From assembly GCF_025263565.1 (NCBI RefSeq), contig NZ_CP079865.1:6545525-6609524 (forward strand): DNA of 64,000 bases, in the 5' to 3' direction. Shown piece by piece: positions 46,828 to 54,963 of this stretch. A model generated the notes under the pieces. It did no database searches and was not told the origin of the DNA. It saw only the letters and a program-made list of their open reading frames with translations. A program made the translations under genes and the position numbers. Numbering within the stretch: the stretch's first letter is position 1; every line of letters starts with the position of its first letter. This stretch comes from Mycobacterium sp. SMC-8. Its GTDB lineage: Bacteria > Actinomycetota > Actinomycetes > Mycobacteriales > Mycobacteriaceae.

Positions 46828-47192
46828 TGCCGGTCAGCACGACAGACAGGCGACCTAGCTTTGACGTGCGCCACGGCGACGTCGAGCGTCGAGAAGAGAT
46901 CGACGTAGTCGGCCACCCCGGTGATCTGGAGCGGGCGACTGGTGGCCGGTCCGTCGGCGACGACGGCGAACTCGACCGAACCGTCGACCTGCTTGCGCGT
47001 GACCATCAGGACCTGCATGCCCGCCGACCCCAGAAAGTCCACGTCGGTCAGGTCGACGATCAGGCCCGACGGCCTGCGCGCCAGCGCCGCGGCGATCACC
47101 GCCTGCAGTTGCGGCGCGGTGAGCATGTCGACAGCGCCGACCGCGGCGACCACCGCGATATCGTCGACCTGCTGTTCGCTGAATTGCTGCAC
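46821..47192 (-). CDS. STAS-domain anti-sigma factor antagonist 2
   Basis: The 123-residue STAS domain has VGAVDMLTAPQLQAVIAAAL and LIVDLTDVDFLGSAGMQVLM. DFLGSAGM carries the Ser usually phosphorylated by an anti-sigma kinase. The start is the GTG at 47192. The gene runs in the same direction as the CsbD-like and first STAS genes, forming a three-gene stress cluster. Confidence 0.85.
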   Translation of the reverse strand: MQQFSEQQVDDIAVVAAVGAVDMLTAPQLQAVIAAALARRPSGLIVDLTDVDFLGSAGMQVLMVTRKQVDGSVEFAVVADGPATSRPLQITGVADYVDLFSTLDVAVAHVKARSPVCRADRQV

Positions 47193-47456
47193 GTCCTCAA
47201 GCCTCGTCTCATAAATGCGGCCGAAGAGCGGTCGCAGATGATCTCGGGAGGCTGCAGTCTGAACCCGGAGCGGTGTCTTACGTATGACAACCTCACACAG
47301 GTTAGCGAAGTCATCCGCAGAACGAACAATTGCGGCGATCAGCGCCTACCGTCCGTCGGCGCCCGCGCCATCACCGGCTGAACTTCCCGATCCCCCGCGG
47401 GACGCACTGGCCGCCGTTAGCGTGACCCTGCACAGGGACCTACGCGGGGAGCCAGC

Positions 47457-47735
47457 ATGCGCGCCACACCGTCACGTCACACCGAAGGCGATCGAGCCAC
47501 CTCCGGCCGATGTCGGCTCGCCACACTCGTACTGACCGCGCTGGCAACCCTTCTCGGGGTGGGCCTGCTGACCCCGGGGACGGCGGCGGCGCAGGACCCC
47601 AACTACGTCATCGCCACCGACACCACCTTCGCGCCCGTCGAATTCCAGGACGCCGGTGGCCAACTCGTGGGCATCGACAGGGATCTGACCCGCGAGCATC
47701 CACGGCTGCGGGACTTCCTGTCCAAGGTGCTCTAG
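47457..47735 (+). pseudogene. Remnant of an amino-acid ABC transporter substrate-binding gene
   Basis: The 92-codon frame encodes a signal peptide (LATLVLTALATLLGVGLLTP) and the first 40 residues of a family 3 solute-binding domain (YVIATDTTFAPVEFQDAGG, then LVGIDRDL). After that the similarity stops; the remaining TREHPRLRDFLSKVL looks like a different C-terminus joined after an internal deletion. A full protein would need about 250-500 more residues. It may be a non-functional secreted fragment. Confidence 0.65.
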
Positions 47736-47874
47736 GCAGCGGTACGCCGAAACTGCCCGGGATCTCCATGGAATCTCCATCCGGACTCCAAGCGTTGCAC
47801 GGCACGCGTCGCGACGATGGTGTCACTCGATGTCCTGGCCACGCCGGTGACGCCCTCACACAAGGAGTTGCACG

Positions 47875-48162
47875 ATGACGAAGTTACTTGCCGCGGCCCT
47901 GCTGCCGCTCGGTGCCGCGTTGACCCTGGCCGCGCCGGCCCAGGCCGACACCGCGACCTCGACGATCAACCAGCTGCGGTCCCAGGGCTATGACGTGCGG
48001 GTCAGCCGCGTCGGCAGCGCCCCGCTCGACCAGTGCACGGTGATCAGCGTGCGCAGCCTGCCGATCGCCAACCAGCAGTTCCCGGTCGACGACGACGACG
48101 TCAACGTGTTCACGGTTACGCCCAAGCAGAAGGTGAATGTGACGCTGGACTGCGCCGGCTGA
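47875..48162 (+). CDS. Small secreted protein, paralogue 2
   Basis: The 95-residue protein has a signal peptide (MTKLLAAALLPLGAALTLAA) cleaved near APAQA-D. The mature part has LRSQGYDVRVSRVGSAPLDQCTV and ends NVTLDCAG, matching the protein at 40333-40638 in the GxxVxxxRxGSAPxxxC core and the terminal Cys. AAGGAG precedes the ATG. The family is of unknown function; acidic stretches (DDDD in both) may bind cations. Confidence 0.85.
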   Translation: MTKLLAAALLPLGAALTLAAPAQADTATSTINQLRSQGYDVRVSRVGSAPLDQCTVISVRSLPIANQQFPVDDDDVNVFTVTPKQKVNVTLDCAG

Positions 48163-48211
48163 TCCGAGCCCGGCGGGCGCTACACACGGTGCCCGTCTAG
48201 GTTTGGATCCC

Positions 48212-49584
48212 GTGTCTTCGGCGCCCCCGTCCCGATCGTCGTTCCCCCGCGGCATGGCGCTGCTCGTGGCCGGTGCCATGTTCATGGAGATCCTGGACGC
48301 GACGATCATCGCGACCGCCATCCCGGCCATCGCGGCGAGCTTCGACGTGGCCCCCGTCGATGTCAACATCGCCGTTTCGGCCTACCTGCTGACCGTCGCG
48401 GTCCTGATCCCGGCCACCGGGTGGGCGGCCGACCGATTCGGCATCCGGGCCGTGTTCCTCTGCGCGATCGTCATTTTCACGCTGGCCTCGGCGGGATGCG
48501 CGCTGAGCGTCTCGCTGCCGATGCTCGTGGCGATGCGGGTCCTGCAGGGGTCGGCGGCGCGATGATGGTCCCTGTCGGCCGGCTGGCGGTGTTGCGTTAC
48601 AGCGAAAAGACCGATCTGGTGCGCGCGATCGCACTGCTGACCTGGCCGGCGCTGACCGCGCCGGTGGTCGCACCCGCACTCGGCGGGGCGATCGCGACCT
48701 ACGGGTCCTGGCGTTGGATCTTCCTGATCAACATCCCGATCGGGATCGTCGGATTCTTGTTGGCGCTCAAGCTGATCCGCGGCGGCCCGACAGCAGAGGT
48801 ACGGCCGTTCGACTGGCGGGGGCTGCTGTTTCTCGGCACGGGCATCGCGGCGGCGCTGCTGGCCCTGGAGCATGTCCGGGTCAGCGGCACCGACTGGGTG
48901 CTGGTCGGAGTCGGCGGCACGGTCGCGGTCGTTCTGCTGGCCGCCGCGCTCTGGCACCTGCGCCGCTCGCCGGCGCCGCTGATGCGGCTGTCCGTGCTGC
49001 GGGTGCGGACGTTGCGCATCACGGTATCGGGCGGCTCGCTGTATCGCCTGGTGATCACCGCGGTGCCGTTCCTGCTGCCGCTGCTGTTCCAGCTGGAGTT
49101 CGGCTGGTCGGCGTTCACCGCGGGATTGATGGTGGCCGCGCTGTTCGTCGGCAACCTGACGATCAAGCCGATCACCACGCCGTTGATGCGCCGGTTCGGC
49201 ATCAAGCGTGTGCTGCTGGTCAACGGTCTGGTCTCGGTGGCGTGGTTCGCGGTGCTGGCGGCGTTGCGACCGGACACCCCCGTCGTGGTGATCGCGGTCG
49301 CCCTGTATGTCAGCGGCGCGCTGCGGTCGATCGGGTTCACCGCATACAACAGCCTGGCGTTCGCCGATGTCGACGGCGACGAGCTCACTCACGCGAACAC
49401 GCTCAACGCCACGGTGCAGGAAGTGGCGGCCGGCCTCGGCATCGCGGTGGCCGCGCTGCTCCTGACGGTGCTGGCGTCGTTCTCGTGGGCTTTCGTCGCG
49501 CTTGGCGCGCTACTTGCGCTCACCCTCGTCGAGACGCTGCGGTTGCCGGCCGATGCGGGCGCCCATGTCAGCGGCACGCGTTGA
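48212..49584 (+). pseudogene. MFS drug exporter (EmrB/QacA type), single-base frameshift
   Basis: Frame 1 (48212-48565) encodes about four helices from VSSAPPSRSSFPRG through MRVLQG. Frame 2 continues VGGAMMVPVGRLAVLRYSEKT to VETLRLPADAG at 49584. The break is in the G-run at 48547-48550: one extra G restores RVLQGVGGAMMVP, the normal family sequence. All other motifs, including LDATIIATAIP, are intact. It is either a real inactivating deletion or a base-calling error in a homopolymer. TAGGTT eight bases upstream of the GTG suggests a leaderless start. Confidence 0.82.
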
Positions 49585-49669
49585 GACGCCGCCAACGGAG
49601 ACGGCTCAGCGCAGTTCTTCGCGCGCGCCTCCCGCAAAAGTCTCGACCATCACTTTAGCCTTGGGGGCC

Positions 49670-49918
49670 GTGACCACACTGCTCGAGCCGTCGCTGGCGG
49701 AACTGGATTTCGACCCCGAGATCCTGTGCACCTGCCGCAAGTTCTGCGGCCCGCTCGCCCACCCGGCGCAATGGTGGGTCACGCTGTCGTGCGGATGCCC
49801 CTACCCGATGTGCCGTCGCGCGCTGCGGATCGCCAACATCCGGCTCAAGGTGCGCCCGCTGACCTGCCGACACTGCGAGACCGACCAGATCGCAATCCGG
49901 TCAGTCGTGCCGATCTGA
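49670..49918 (+). CDS. Small cysteine-rich (putative zinc-binding) protein
   Basis: The 82-residue protein has eight cysteines: LCTCRKFCG, LSCGCPYPMC and LTCRHCETD. The paired CxC and CxxC groups suggest two metal sites. It is not recognised as a known family. The GTG at 49670 is assumed, with GGGGG just before it; the frame is open further upstream. Its end overlaps the convergent UPF0016 gene by 18 bases. Confidence 0.6.
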   Translation: MTTLLEPSLAELDFDPEILCTCRKFCGPLAHPAQWWVTLSCGCPYPMCRRALRIANIRLKVRPLTCRHCETDQIAIRSVVPI

Positions 49919-50665
49919 GGTTGCCGAACCCGCGCCGACATCGGACTCCTCCCCGGCCTCGGCCGGGGAGGGCAACCGCGCCGGCGACGTCCTTAACACC
50001 GCAGGCCGGAGCCGCTCGGGCAATGCCCACAGGGTCGCACCGAAGGCCGCCACGAGCGCCACGGCGAGGGCCGCGATGGCGACCGTCGACAGCGACGGCC
50101 ACAGATTCTCCAGCAGCATGGAGAAGCCGAACACCAGGAACAGCGCCGCCGCGGTGACCTGGATGAACCGCTCAGGAAGGTGCTTGCCGGCCACCGCGCC
50201 GACCGCGATGGCCAGGCCGTCGGCGGCGACCATGCCCAGGGTCGACCCGATCCACACGCCGAGCCAGTCACGGTCGGCCGCCAGCGTCACGGTCGCCAGC
50301 ATCGTCTTGTCACCGAGTTCGGCGAGTACGAAGGCCGAGGTGACCACGAAGAACGCAGGTGCGGTGGCCTTGTCCGCGCGTGAGGTCTCGTCGTCGGACA
50401 GGCTGTCGCCGCGCAGCGTCCACAAGCCGAAGAACACGAACATCGCGCCGGCGATGAGTCCCAGCAGGTGCGTCGGCAGCGCGGCGCCCAGGTAGTGGCC
50501 GATCGCGACCGAGAGCACGTGCACGACGGCGGTGGCGACGGTGATGGCGGACAACACCACCCACCACCGGTACCGCAAGGCGAACATCATCGCCACCAGT
50601 TGGGTCTTGTCCCCCAACTCGGCGACGAAGATGACGGCGAAGCTCAACAGCGCAGCGGCGAGCAC
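49901..50665 (-). CDS. UPF0016/GDT1-family cation (Mn2+) exporter
   Basis: The 254-residue membrane protein has six predicted helices and the two family motifs E-x-G-D-(K/R)-T: FVAELGDKTQLVAMMFAL in helix 1 and VLAELGDKTMLATV in helix 4. Members transport Mn2+ or Ca2+ against protons. The GTG at 50665 has GAGGAG five bases upstream; a GTG at 50668 is possible. A yybP-ykoY riboswitch precedes it, which supports a manganese role. Confidence 0.88.
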   Translation of the reverse strand: MLAAALLSFAVIFVAELGDKTQLVAMMFALRYRWWVVLSAITVATAVVHVLSVAIGHYLGAALPTHLLGLIAGAMFVFFGLWTLRGDSLSDDETSRADKATAPAFFVVTSAFVLAELGDKTMLATVTLAADRDWLGVWIGSTLGMVAADGLAIAVGAVAGKHLPERFIQVTAAALFLVFGFSMLLENLWPSLSTVAIAALAVALVAAFGATLWALPERLRPAVLRTSPARLPSPAEAGEESDVGAGSATSDRHD

Positions 50666-50701
50666 CACAACTCCTCGGAGTTCGAGGTCTGCCGCTCGGA
50701 G

Positions 50702-50848
50702 AAAAAACGCCTCCGGCCGGCAGACCGAACGGTCTGTACGGCCGAAGGTCTCGCCCACCGGCCGTACAGACCGGTCCGGACAACCGGGCCGCGCAGCACG
50801 TCGCGCAGCCAGTATGTCGATTGCCGATTTGGGGGCTACTCCCCTTCG
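50702..50848 (-). ncRNA. yybP-ykoY (Mn2+) riboswitch and expression platform
   Basis: Read on the minus strand, the aptamer opens CGAAGGGGAGTAGC (50848-50835), the near-invariant yybP-ykoY motif, and closes GCGAGACCTTCG. The ends pair perfectly as P1 (CGAAGG with CCTTCG at 50748-50743). A TCGACATACTGG segment fits the conserved internal loop. Downstream, GGTCTGTACGGCCG (50772-50759) and its exact complement (50744-50731) form a 14-bp hairpin that would compete with P1. TTTTTT at 50707-50702 follows GC-rich repeats. It lies directly before the UPF0016 exporter gene. Confidence 0.85.
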
Positions 50849-50992
50849 CTTCTGCCACCGTACACAGCCCACCACATACCTCGCAACCCGTGGCAGTCGA
50901 AACATGCTCTCGCACAATAAGTTTGGGTTACCCAGCGCGAAAGTTTGGGCACCCTCACTTCAATGGAGAGGGTTCCCGATTCACCAGCCGGC

Positions 50993-52339
50993 TCAGGCCT
51001 GCGTGAAGTGAGACTTGTAGACCTGTCCGTGCACTCCGACGGTCCGATCGACCACCTGTGATACCGAAAAGTCAGCTGCGGCAGAGAGGTACGCGTAAGC
51101 CGTGGCACGGTCCATGCCCTGGTCGGTCTGCAGGAAGTCGAGGGCGTTGACCACCGCCCGCCGCATCGCGACGTCGAGGTCACTGCCCTGGCCGCCCACC
51201 GAACCGTCCGGATCCGACAGACCGATGGGAACCCACGCGTCAGCGGTCTCGCCGAACGGGTACCGGTAGGCCACCGACGGGGCGTCACCGGAGCCGGGCT
51301 TGCACACCGACAGCCGGTAGGTGCCGCGCAGCGAACCCTCCATCGCCGTCAACGCGACCTCCCCGTCCCCCATCGCCATGTGCGGGTCCCCGACGTAGAA
51401 CAACGCCCCTTCGGCGAACACCGGCAGGTAGAACGTGGCGCCTTCCCCGAGCAGACGGATATCGATGTTGCCGCCGCCGACCGTCGGCGGAATGGAATTG
51501 GCCGACGCCGCGGTCGGGTCGGTGTCCTGCGAGTACGCCACTCCCATCATTCCCATGAAGGGACGCAACGGGAAACGCACCCGGGACGCGCCGTAGCTCA
51601 TGACCCCGTGTCCGTCTTCGACAGCGGTGAACGTGGAGACGTTGCCGTAGCGCTGCGGATCCGGGCTCGGCCTGCCGTCGGTGTCCACCGGCGGCATCAC
51701 CTCGGCGAGGGTGATACCGGCCGGCGCACCCTGGTCGGCGGTGCGTGCGAGTGCTCCCTTGCCGTGACGGCTCGACACCACGCCGTAGGGAACGCGCGGA
51801 ACAGCTTCCAATATCTCGATTTTCAGCACGTCGCCGGGCTCTGCGCCCTCGACGAACACCGGACCGGTGACCACGTGCGGCCCGTCCTTGTCGAAGTTGC
51901 GCGGGGTGCGGCTGTAGTCGGCGGCGATCGCGATCGCGTCCTGCAGCACCTCCGAATCGGCGACACCCCGGGCACCGAAGTACTCCACGGGATCGCGGCC
52001 CTGGTCTTCGAGGATGCCCTCGTGGCTGACCGCGTCGATGGTGACCGTCTGCCCCGAGGTCATCTGCAGCACCGGCGAGGCGTGCACGGTCGGTACGTAC
52101 CCCCACAGCACCTGGTCCGGGACCGATGGCAGATAGTGGTCGCCGGTCGGCTCCCCCTGCCCAGGCTGCAGAACGGTGAAGCTCTCATCGGTCGACGAGG
52201 TGGCCGACGAGCCCGTCGAACAGGCCGCCACCCCGGCGACACCCGCCCCGGCTCCGACGGCGGCGACGGCGCGCAGAAAGTCCCGCCTTCCGAGCCCGTC
52301 CCACAGAATTTCGGCGGCGTAGCGTGCGATCTCAGTCAT
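50993..52339 (-). CDS. Acetamidase/formamidase-like protein with Tat signal
   Basis: The 448-residue protein has a Tat signal (GRRDFLRAVAAVGAGAGVAG) followed by ACS, a possible lipobox Cys. The mature part has the FmdA/AmdA block SGQTVTIDAVSHEG, the EGAEPGDVLKIEILE motif, GGGNIDIRLL and FVGDPHMAMGDGEVA-like YVGDPHMAMGDGEVALTAMEG with the expected metal-binding His/Asp. Export is unusual for a formamidase. The start is ATG 52339; the upstream ribosome-binding site is weak. Confidence 0.82.
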   Translation of the reverse strand: MTEIARYAAEILWDGLGRRDFLRAVAAVGAGAGVAGVAACSTGSSATSSTDESFTVLQPGQGEPTGDHYLPSVPDQVLWGYVPTVHASPVLQMTSGQTVTIDAVSHEGILEDQGRDPVEYFGARGVADSEVLQDAIAIAADYSRTPRNFDKDGPHVVTGPVFVEGAEPGDVLKIEILEAVPRVPYGVVSSRHGKGALARTADQGAPAGITLAEVMPPVDTDGRPSPDPQRYGNVSTFTAVEDGHGVMSYGASRVRFPLRPFMGMMGVAYSQDTDPTAASANSIPPTVGGGNIDIRLLGEGATFYLPVFAEGALFYVGDPHMAMGDGEVALTAMEGSLRGTYRLSVCKPGSGDAPSVAYRYPFGETADAWVPIGLSDPDGSVGGQGSDLDVAMRRAVVNALDFLQTDQGMDRATAYAYLSAAADFSVSQVVDRTVGVHGQVYKSHFTQA

Positions 52340-52453
52340 GTCAGGAACGTTCCCGCGGGGTATTTCCGGCCCGCAACGGCCGTGATACATCCTTTTTGCC
52401 AGCTTCGCGCGCTTTACTGGAGTGCCCATGGCCCGACGTCCCGGAGGACAGAC

Positions 52454-52858
52454 ATGCCGCCAGCCGACCGCCGTCCGTCGTCACCGTGGCTGCGCGCGGC
52501 GCGTGTTTTCGCCGTGCTCACCCTCGGCGTGGTCGTCATGATGTTCGTGACCGCCGGTGAAATCGTCCAGTATCACCGGTTCGAGGACTTGCACGGCGCC
52601 GGGGCCATCGCGCTGCACGTCACCTCGGGTGGGCTGCTGGTGGGCCTGACGGGTCTGGCCCTCGACCGCAAGACGGGATGGTGGGCCGCCGTCCTGGCCG
52701 GGGCGTTGTTCGTGTTCACGTTCGTGCAGGCTGCGATCGGCGAGGCAACGACGCTGGCCCTGCACGTGCCGGGCGCGCTGGCGGTCACCGCGGCCACGGT
52801 CTGGCTCACAGCATGGGTCTTCTACGCTGCCGACGCGACCGGCACCGCGCGCGGCTAG
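52454..52858 (+). CDS. Small four-TM membrane protein
   Basis: The 134-residue protein has about four helices (approximately 18-37, 50-65, 75-95 and 105-125), with His in LHGAGAIALHVTSGG and LALHVPGALAV placed inside helices, as in small haem-binding or quinone-binding membrane proteins. No family name can be given. GGAGGACAGAC precedes the ATG. It is divergent from the Tat formamidase-like gene. Confidence 0.72.
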   Translation: MPPADRRPSSPWLRAARVFAVLTLGVVVMMFVTAGEIVQYHRFEDLHGAGAIALHVTSGGLLVGLTGLALDRKTGWWAAVLAGALFVFTFVQAAIGEATTLALHVPGALAVTAATVWLTAWVFYAADATGTARG

Positions 52859-52930
52859 CTGGCTGCCCGCATCCCAGCGCCGCGGACGCACCGGGTTTGC
52901 GCCCGGGCCGATCGGGACAACCCGTGCATC

Positions 52931-53080
52931 ATGGAACCCGACAGCGCCGCCAACCCGAAGGACGCCACCGAGGTCACCGAAGAGCAGCGTGACCTGCAGG
53001 ACAAGCTGAACCACCAGGATGACGATCCGGACGCGCCCGCGCGCGGCCAGACCTACCGTCAGATTCCGGACGAGAACTGA
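52931..53080 (+). CDS. Small acidic protein, 49 residues
   Basis: ATG at 52931 opens a frame encoding MEPDSAANPKDATEVTEEQR and continuing acidic and Gln/Asp-rich (KLNHQDDDPD) to QIPDEN. It is likely disordered. No clear Shine-Dalgarno is visible. The frame overlaps the convergent ClC gene by 22 bases at its end. Confidence rests on amino-acid composition (charged, no Cys, no hydrophobic noise) and not on a known family. Confidence 0.45.
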   Translation: MEPDSAANPKDATEVTEEQRDLQDKLNHQDDDPDAPARGQTYRQIPDEN

Positions 53081-54363
53081 CCCGGTTTCATCCGCTCACG
53101 CAGGTCGTCATAGATCGGACGGGACCCCACCATCTTCGCGACGGTCACCGCCGCGGCGGTCGCGACCATCATGGGCACCGCCGCCGACGTCGTCGCCGTC
53201 ATCTCCATCACGATCACCAGCCCGGTCAGCGGCGCACGTACGGTCGCACCGAAGAACGCCGCCATTCCGGAGAGCACCAGCGGGACCGCGAGATGCGTTG
53301 TGTCCTCGGGCCATACCGCGTCGAAGCAACCGAAAAACAGCGTTCCCCACAGCGCGCCCACCGCGAGCAGCGGCGCGAACAGCCCGCCGGGCACCGCTGC
53401 CGAGTAGCACACCGGGCCGGTCAGGAACCGGGCCAGAAGCAGCCCGGCGACCGCGAGCAGGACGAGGTCATGCCCGTCGAGCAGCATCTGGGTCAGCGTG
53501 TCGCCGTCGCCCACGGTCAACGGCGCCGACCACAGCAGCAGCCCGACCGCGGCGCCGATAGCCGCGGCCGTCGCCGGGGCCGGCATCCGACGGACGGCGC
53601 CGAGATGGTCCAGCGCCCACAGCACCGCCCGGTTGTACACCGCTGCGAGCAGTCCCGTCCCGACGCCGAACACGAGAAAGACCGGAAGCCAAGCGATGTC
53701 GGGCGCATCGAGCGGTTCGACCTGGAAGTCGGGGCCGTCCCCCAACACCGTCTGGGACGCCCCGACCGCCGCGGCCGCCGCGAGGACCGAGGCCAGCACG
53801 ATCTGCGGCCGCCACGATTTGGTCACCTCTTCGAGGGCGAACAGCACACCGGCGATCGGCGCGGTGAACGCGACCGCCAGGCCGGCGCCGCTCAACGCCA
53901 CCTGCATCGTGCGGGCCTCGTCGTCGGGCAGCCGGGTCCGCCGCGCCGCCTCGGCGCCGATCGCCGCCCCCATGTGGACGGTGGGGCCCTCGCGGCCGAG
54001 GACGAGTCCCGAACCGATGGCCAGCACACCGCCGACGAAGCGCGCGAGGACGACCTGCAGGCGCGGCGCGGGCGCCCGACCGAGGAAAACCGCCTCGACG
54101 TGCGGGATCCCGCTGCCGATCGCCATCGGTTCCCAGCGCACGATCAGCGCGGCCAGGGCGGCGCAGGCGGCCACCGCGGACACCGGTACGAGCCAGCCCG
54201 GTCCGGGAAGCTGCTGCGCCCACTCGAGAAGATCCGACCGGACGGCTTCGGCGGTCTGCAGGCACCAGCGGAACGCCCCGCCGACGAGCCCGACGATCAG
54301 ACCGCCGATGACCGCTACGGCGCCCAGAATGGCGATGCGGGTGGGCGACGCGTCTGGATGCAC
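53059..54363 (-). CDS. ClC-family chloride channel or H+/Cl- antiporter
   Basis: The 434-residue protein has ClC filter motifs: GSGIPHVEAVFLG, then GREGPTVHMGAAIGA (the gating Glu), AGVLFALEE, and the later VPGGLFAPLLAVGA with a further FGATVRAPLTGLVIVMEMT. The GREGP glutamate is present, so antiporter chemistry is possible. The GTG at 54363 is chosen; longer frames give an unconserved extension. No CBS domains follow. Confidence 0.9.
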   Translation of the reverse strand: MHPDASPTRIAILGAVAVIGGLIVGLVGGAFRWCLQTAEAVRSDLLEWAQQLPGPGWLVPVSAVAACAALAALIVRWEPMAIGSGIPHVEAVFLGRAPAPRLQVVLARFVGGVLAIGSGLVLGREGPTVHMGAAIGAEAARRTRLPDDEARTMQVALSGAGLAVAFTAPIAGVLFALEEVTKSWRPQIVLASVLAAAAAVGASQTVLGDGPDFQVEPLDAPDIAWLPVFLVFGVGTGLLAAVYNRAVLWALDHLGAVRRMPAPATAAAIGAAVGLLLWSAPLTVGDGDTLTQMLLDGHDLVLLAVAGLLLARFLTGPVCYSAAVPGGLFAPLLAVGALWGTLFFGCFDAVWPEDTTHLAVPLVLSGMAAFFGATVRAPLTGLVIVMEMTATTSAAVPMMVATAAAVTVAKMVGSRPIYDDLRERMKPGQFSSGI

Positions 54364-54508
54364 CGGTCGAGACCCCTTTCTCCGAGCTGGCCCGGTCCTC
54401 CATCCTCGCGCGCAGAATCGGGTGGAGCACGCATTTCCCCGACCGAGGAGGCGACAAGGTTCTCGATCGACCGCACCGACCGGCCCCAAACCATGTTCGG
54501 GTAGCTGG

Positions 54509-54820
54509 TCACCCGCGATCGGTCAGGGCGGCGTACTCCGGGTGCCGGTCGATGTATTCGGCCACCATCCAGCAGGTCGGCACGATGCGCAGCCCCTCGG
54601 ACTTGGTGACCCGCAGCGCCTCCGCGACGAGAATCGTTGCCAGACCCCGGCCTTGGAACTGCGGCAGCACCTCGGTGTGCGGGAAGACCCGTCGGCCGTC
54701 ACGGTCGTGGTAGTCGGCGAGCCCCACTGTGCGACCCTCCACCTCGATCACGAAGCGTCCTGGTTCGCGGGTGACGGTGGTCGGGGCCCCGGTACGGTCG
54801 GGCGGCGTTTCGACACTCAT
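54509..54820 (-). CDS. GNAT-family N-acetyltransferase (short NATD1 type)
   Basis: The 103-residue protein has VEGRTVGLADYH, then FPHTEVLPQFQGRGLATILVAEALR, the acetyl-CoA loop (Q-x-x-G-x-G/A), and VPTCWMVAEYIDRHPEY at the end, as in short YidJ-type acetyltransferases. The ATG at 54820 is assumed; a GTG precedes it directly. The substrate is unknown. Confidence 0.85.
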   Translation of the reverse strand: MSVETPPDRTGAPTTVTREPGRFVIEVEGRTVGLADYHDRDGRRVFPHTEVLPQFQGRGLATILVAEALRVTKSEGLRIVPTCWMVAEYIDRHPEYAALTDRG

Positions 54821-54963
54821 CACCCCACGATAGGTCCGGTGCCGATCTCCCCTGTGCGGCAGGGGACCTCAGTCGCCTCCCGTAGAGCACAAAGACCCCG
54901 ATCCGCGCTACACCGCTGTGGCGGGGCCGCATTGCGTTCTACCGTGATCAACGGGAGCACATC

